From Campylobacteraceae bacterium (GTDB lineage Bacteria; Campylobacterota; Campylobacteria; Campylobacterales; Sulfurovaceae), in assembly GCA_027026055.1 (NCBI GenBank), contig JALVPA010000085.1, positions 1-5,592 of the forward strand: DNA of 5,592 bases. The letters run 5' to 3'. How positions within the stretch are numbered: position 1 is the stretch's first letter; the number at the start of each line of letters is the position of its first letter. Under the pieces are notes generated by a model that saw only the letters and a program-made list of their open reading frames with translations, ran no database searches and was not told the origin of the DNA. The translations under genes were made by a program, and so were the position numbers. This document shows positions 4,957 through 5,592 of the stretch, piece after piece.

Positions 4957-5592
4957 ATATTTGTTGTTCTGTCGATAGCCACTATTTCTTGCAAAAACTT
5001 AAAGAGGACTATCCCGACGAAAAACTCGTGGGTTTCTTTTACGATCCCAATATCCACCCCTACTCCGAATATTACCTGCGCTTGCTTGATGTACGTCGCA
5101 GTTGCAAGATGTTAGGTATCGAATTGATCGAAGGCGAATACGACTATGAAAACTGGTTAGAAGCGGTACGAGGACTCGAAAAAGAACCCGAAAAAGGTGC
5201 GCGCTGCGCCGTCTGTTTCGATAGGCGTTTCAAAGAAAGCGCCAAAATGGCGGCCAAGCTTGGCGAACGTACCTTTACCTCCACGCTACTGACTTCGCCG
5301 AAAAAATCGCTCAAGCAGCTCAAAGCGGCGGGTGATGCGCTGGCAAAACGCGAAGGAATTGCCTTTGTCGCACCCGATTATCGCAAAGCTTCCGGTACAC
5401 AAGAGCAAAATCGCTTGGCAAAAGCGGACAAACTCTACAGACAAGACTACTGCGGATGTATCTATGGTCTTACAATGCAGCGCGAACAACAGTACAAACT
5501 CGCCGACGAACTCTTTGTTCCCGTCTCGATGCAAATCCAACCCGAATCGATCGAAGCGCGTATCGCACTGTACGAAAAGCGATGGCAACTCG
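4947..5592 (+). CDS. queH: Epoxyqueuosine reductase QueH (3' end cut by window)
   Basis: The first 215 residues of a QueH (formerly DUF208) protein, an iron-sulfur enzyme that reduces epoxyqueuosine to queuosine in the wobble position of tRNAs and replaces the unrelated cobalamin-dependent QueG. Seen are the adjacent C6-C7 in LVHICCSVDSHYF, FFYDPNIHPYSEYYLRL (30-46), C87 and C90 in GARCAVCFDRRF, TSTLLTSPKKS, the DYRKASG block (144-150) and C169/C171 in YRQDYCGCIYGL, the cysteine pattern used for the cluster and redox disulfide. The start is TTG 4947: AAGGAG lies 6 nt upstream, and homologues begin M-L-(V/I)-H-I-C-C. The next in-frame ATG (5108) would delete the CC motif. No frameshift or stop is seen. 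The frame runs off the window, so the C-terminus is unknown. Its start is buried in a 13-bp hairpin, and the DNA upstream is repeat-rich. Confidence 0.93.
   Translation, partial: MLVHICCSVDSHYFLQKLKEDYPDEKLVGFFYDPNIHPYSEYYLRLLDVRRSCKMLGIELIEGEYDYENWLEAVRGLEKEPEKGARCAVCFDRRFKESAKMAAKLGERTFTSTLLTSPKKSLKQLKAAGDALAKREGIAFVAPDYRKASGTQEQNRLAKADKLYRQDYCGCIYGLTMQREQQYKLADELFVPVSMQIQPESIEARIALYEKRWQL

Noticed and set aside
5286..5588. 100-residue minus-strand open frame at the right end
   Set aside because: It lies antisense to queH, whose plus-strand reading has the full conserved cysteine pattern.

Overview
The window looks like chromosomal DNA of a Campylobacterota (Epsilonproteobacteria) member, probably a free-living Sulfurimonas/Sulfuricurvum/Sulfurovum/Hydrogenimonas-like organism. 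This rests on the overall character of the LpxB and QueH proteins, promoters that consist of a TATAAT-like -10 box behind T-rich DNA without a clear -35 box, and moderate GC with frequent GCG and CGA codons. The genus cannot be fixed by eye.

Layout: Positions 5-1158 are on the minus strand: an OmpR/PhoB-type response regulator (5-685) behind a TrxC-type thioredoxin with an N-terminal zinc ribbon (730-1158). A 117-bp divergent promoter region separates them from a plus-strand run: msrA (1276-1803), a secreted CAP/SCP-domain protein (1852-2487), a MurU-like sugar-1-phosphate nucleotidyltransferase that probably starts at CTG (2500-3171), a small unrecognised lipoprotein (3203-3562) and lpxB (3567-4616). 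About 330 bp of repeat-rich, gene-poor DNA follows, then the 5' part of queH (4947 to the window end), which starts at TTG.

How the genes relate: trxC and msrA face each other across a shared promoter region; thioredoxin is the usual reductant of MsrA, so this is a plausible oxidative-damage repair pair. The nucleotidyltransferase, the lipoprotein and lpxB suggest an envelope-biogenesis cluster (peptidoglycan or glycan precursor, outer membrane, lipid A), with 4-31 bp gaps. queH belongs to queuosine (tRNA modification) synthesis and is unrelated.

Most unusual region: 4598-4956. It holds degenerate 7-bp repeats (TGA every seven bases) that begin inside the last codons of lpxB and supply its stop codon, the same kind of heptad in reverse orientation further right, and three perfect hairpins. 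The last is a 13-bp perfect stem that contains both the Shine-Dalgarno sequence and the TTG start codon of queH. A 41-codon open frame with a good ribosome binding site runs into this hairpin and overlaps the queH start. This is either a translational control element or the footprint of small repeat elements inserted directly in front of queH. No complete novel system is visible; the rest is conventional housekeeping content.
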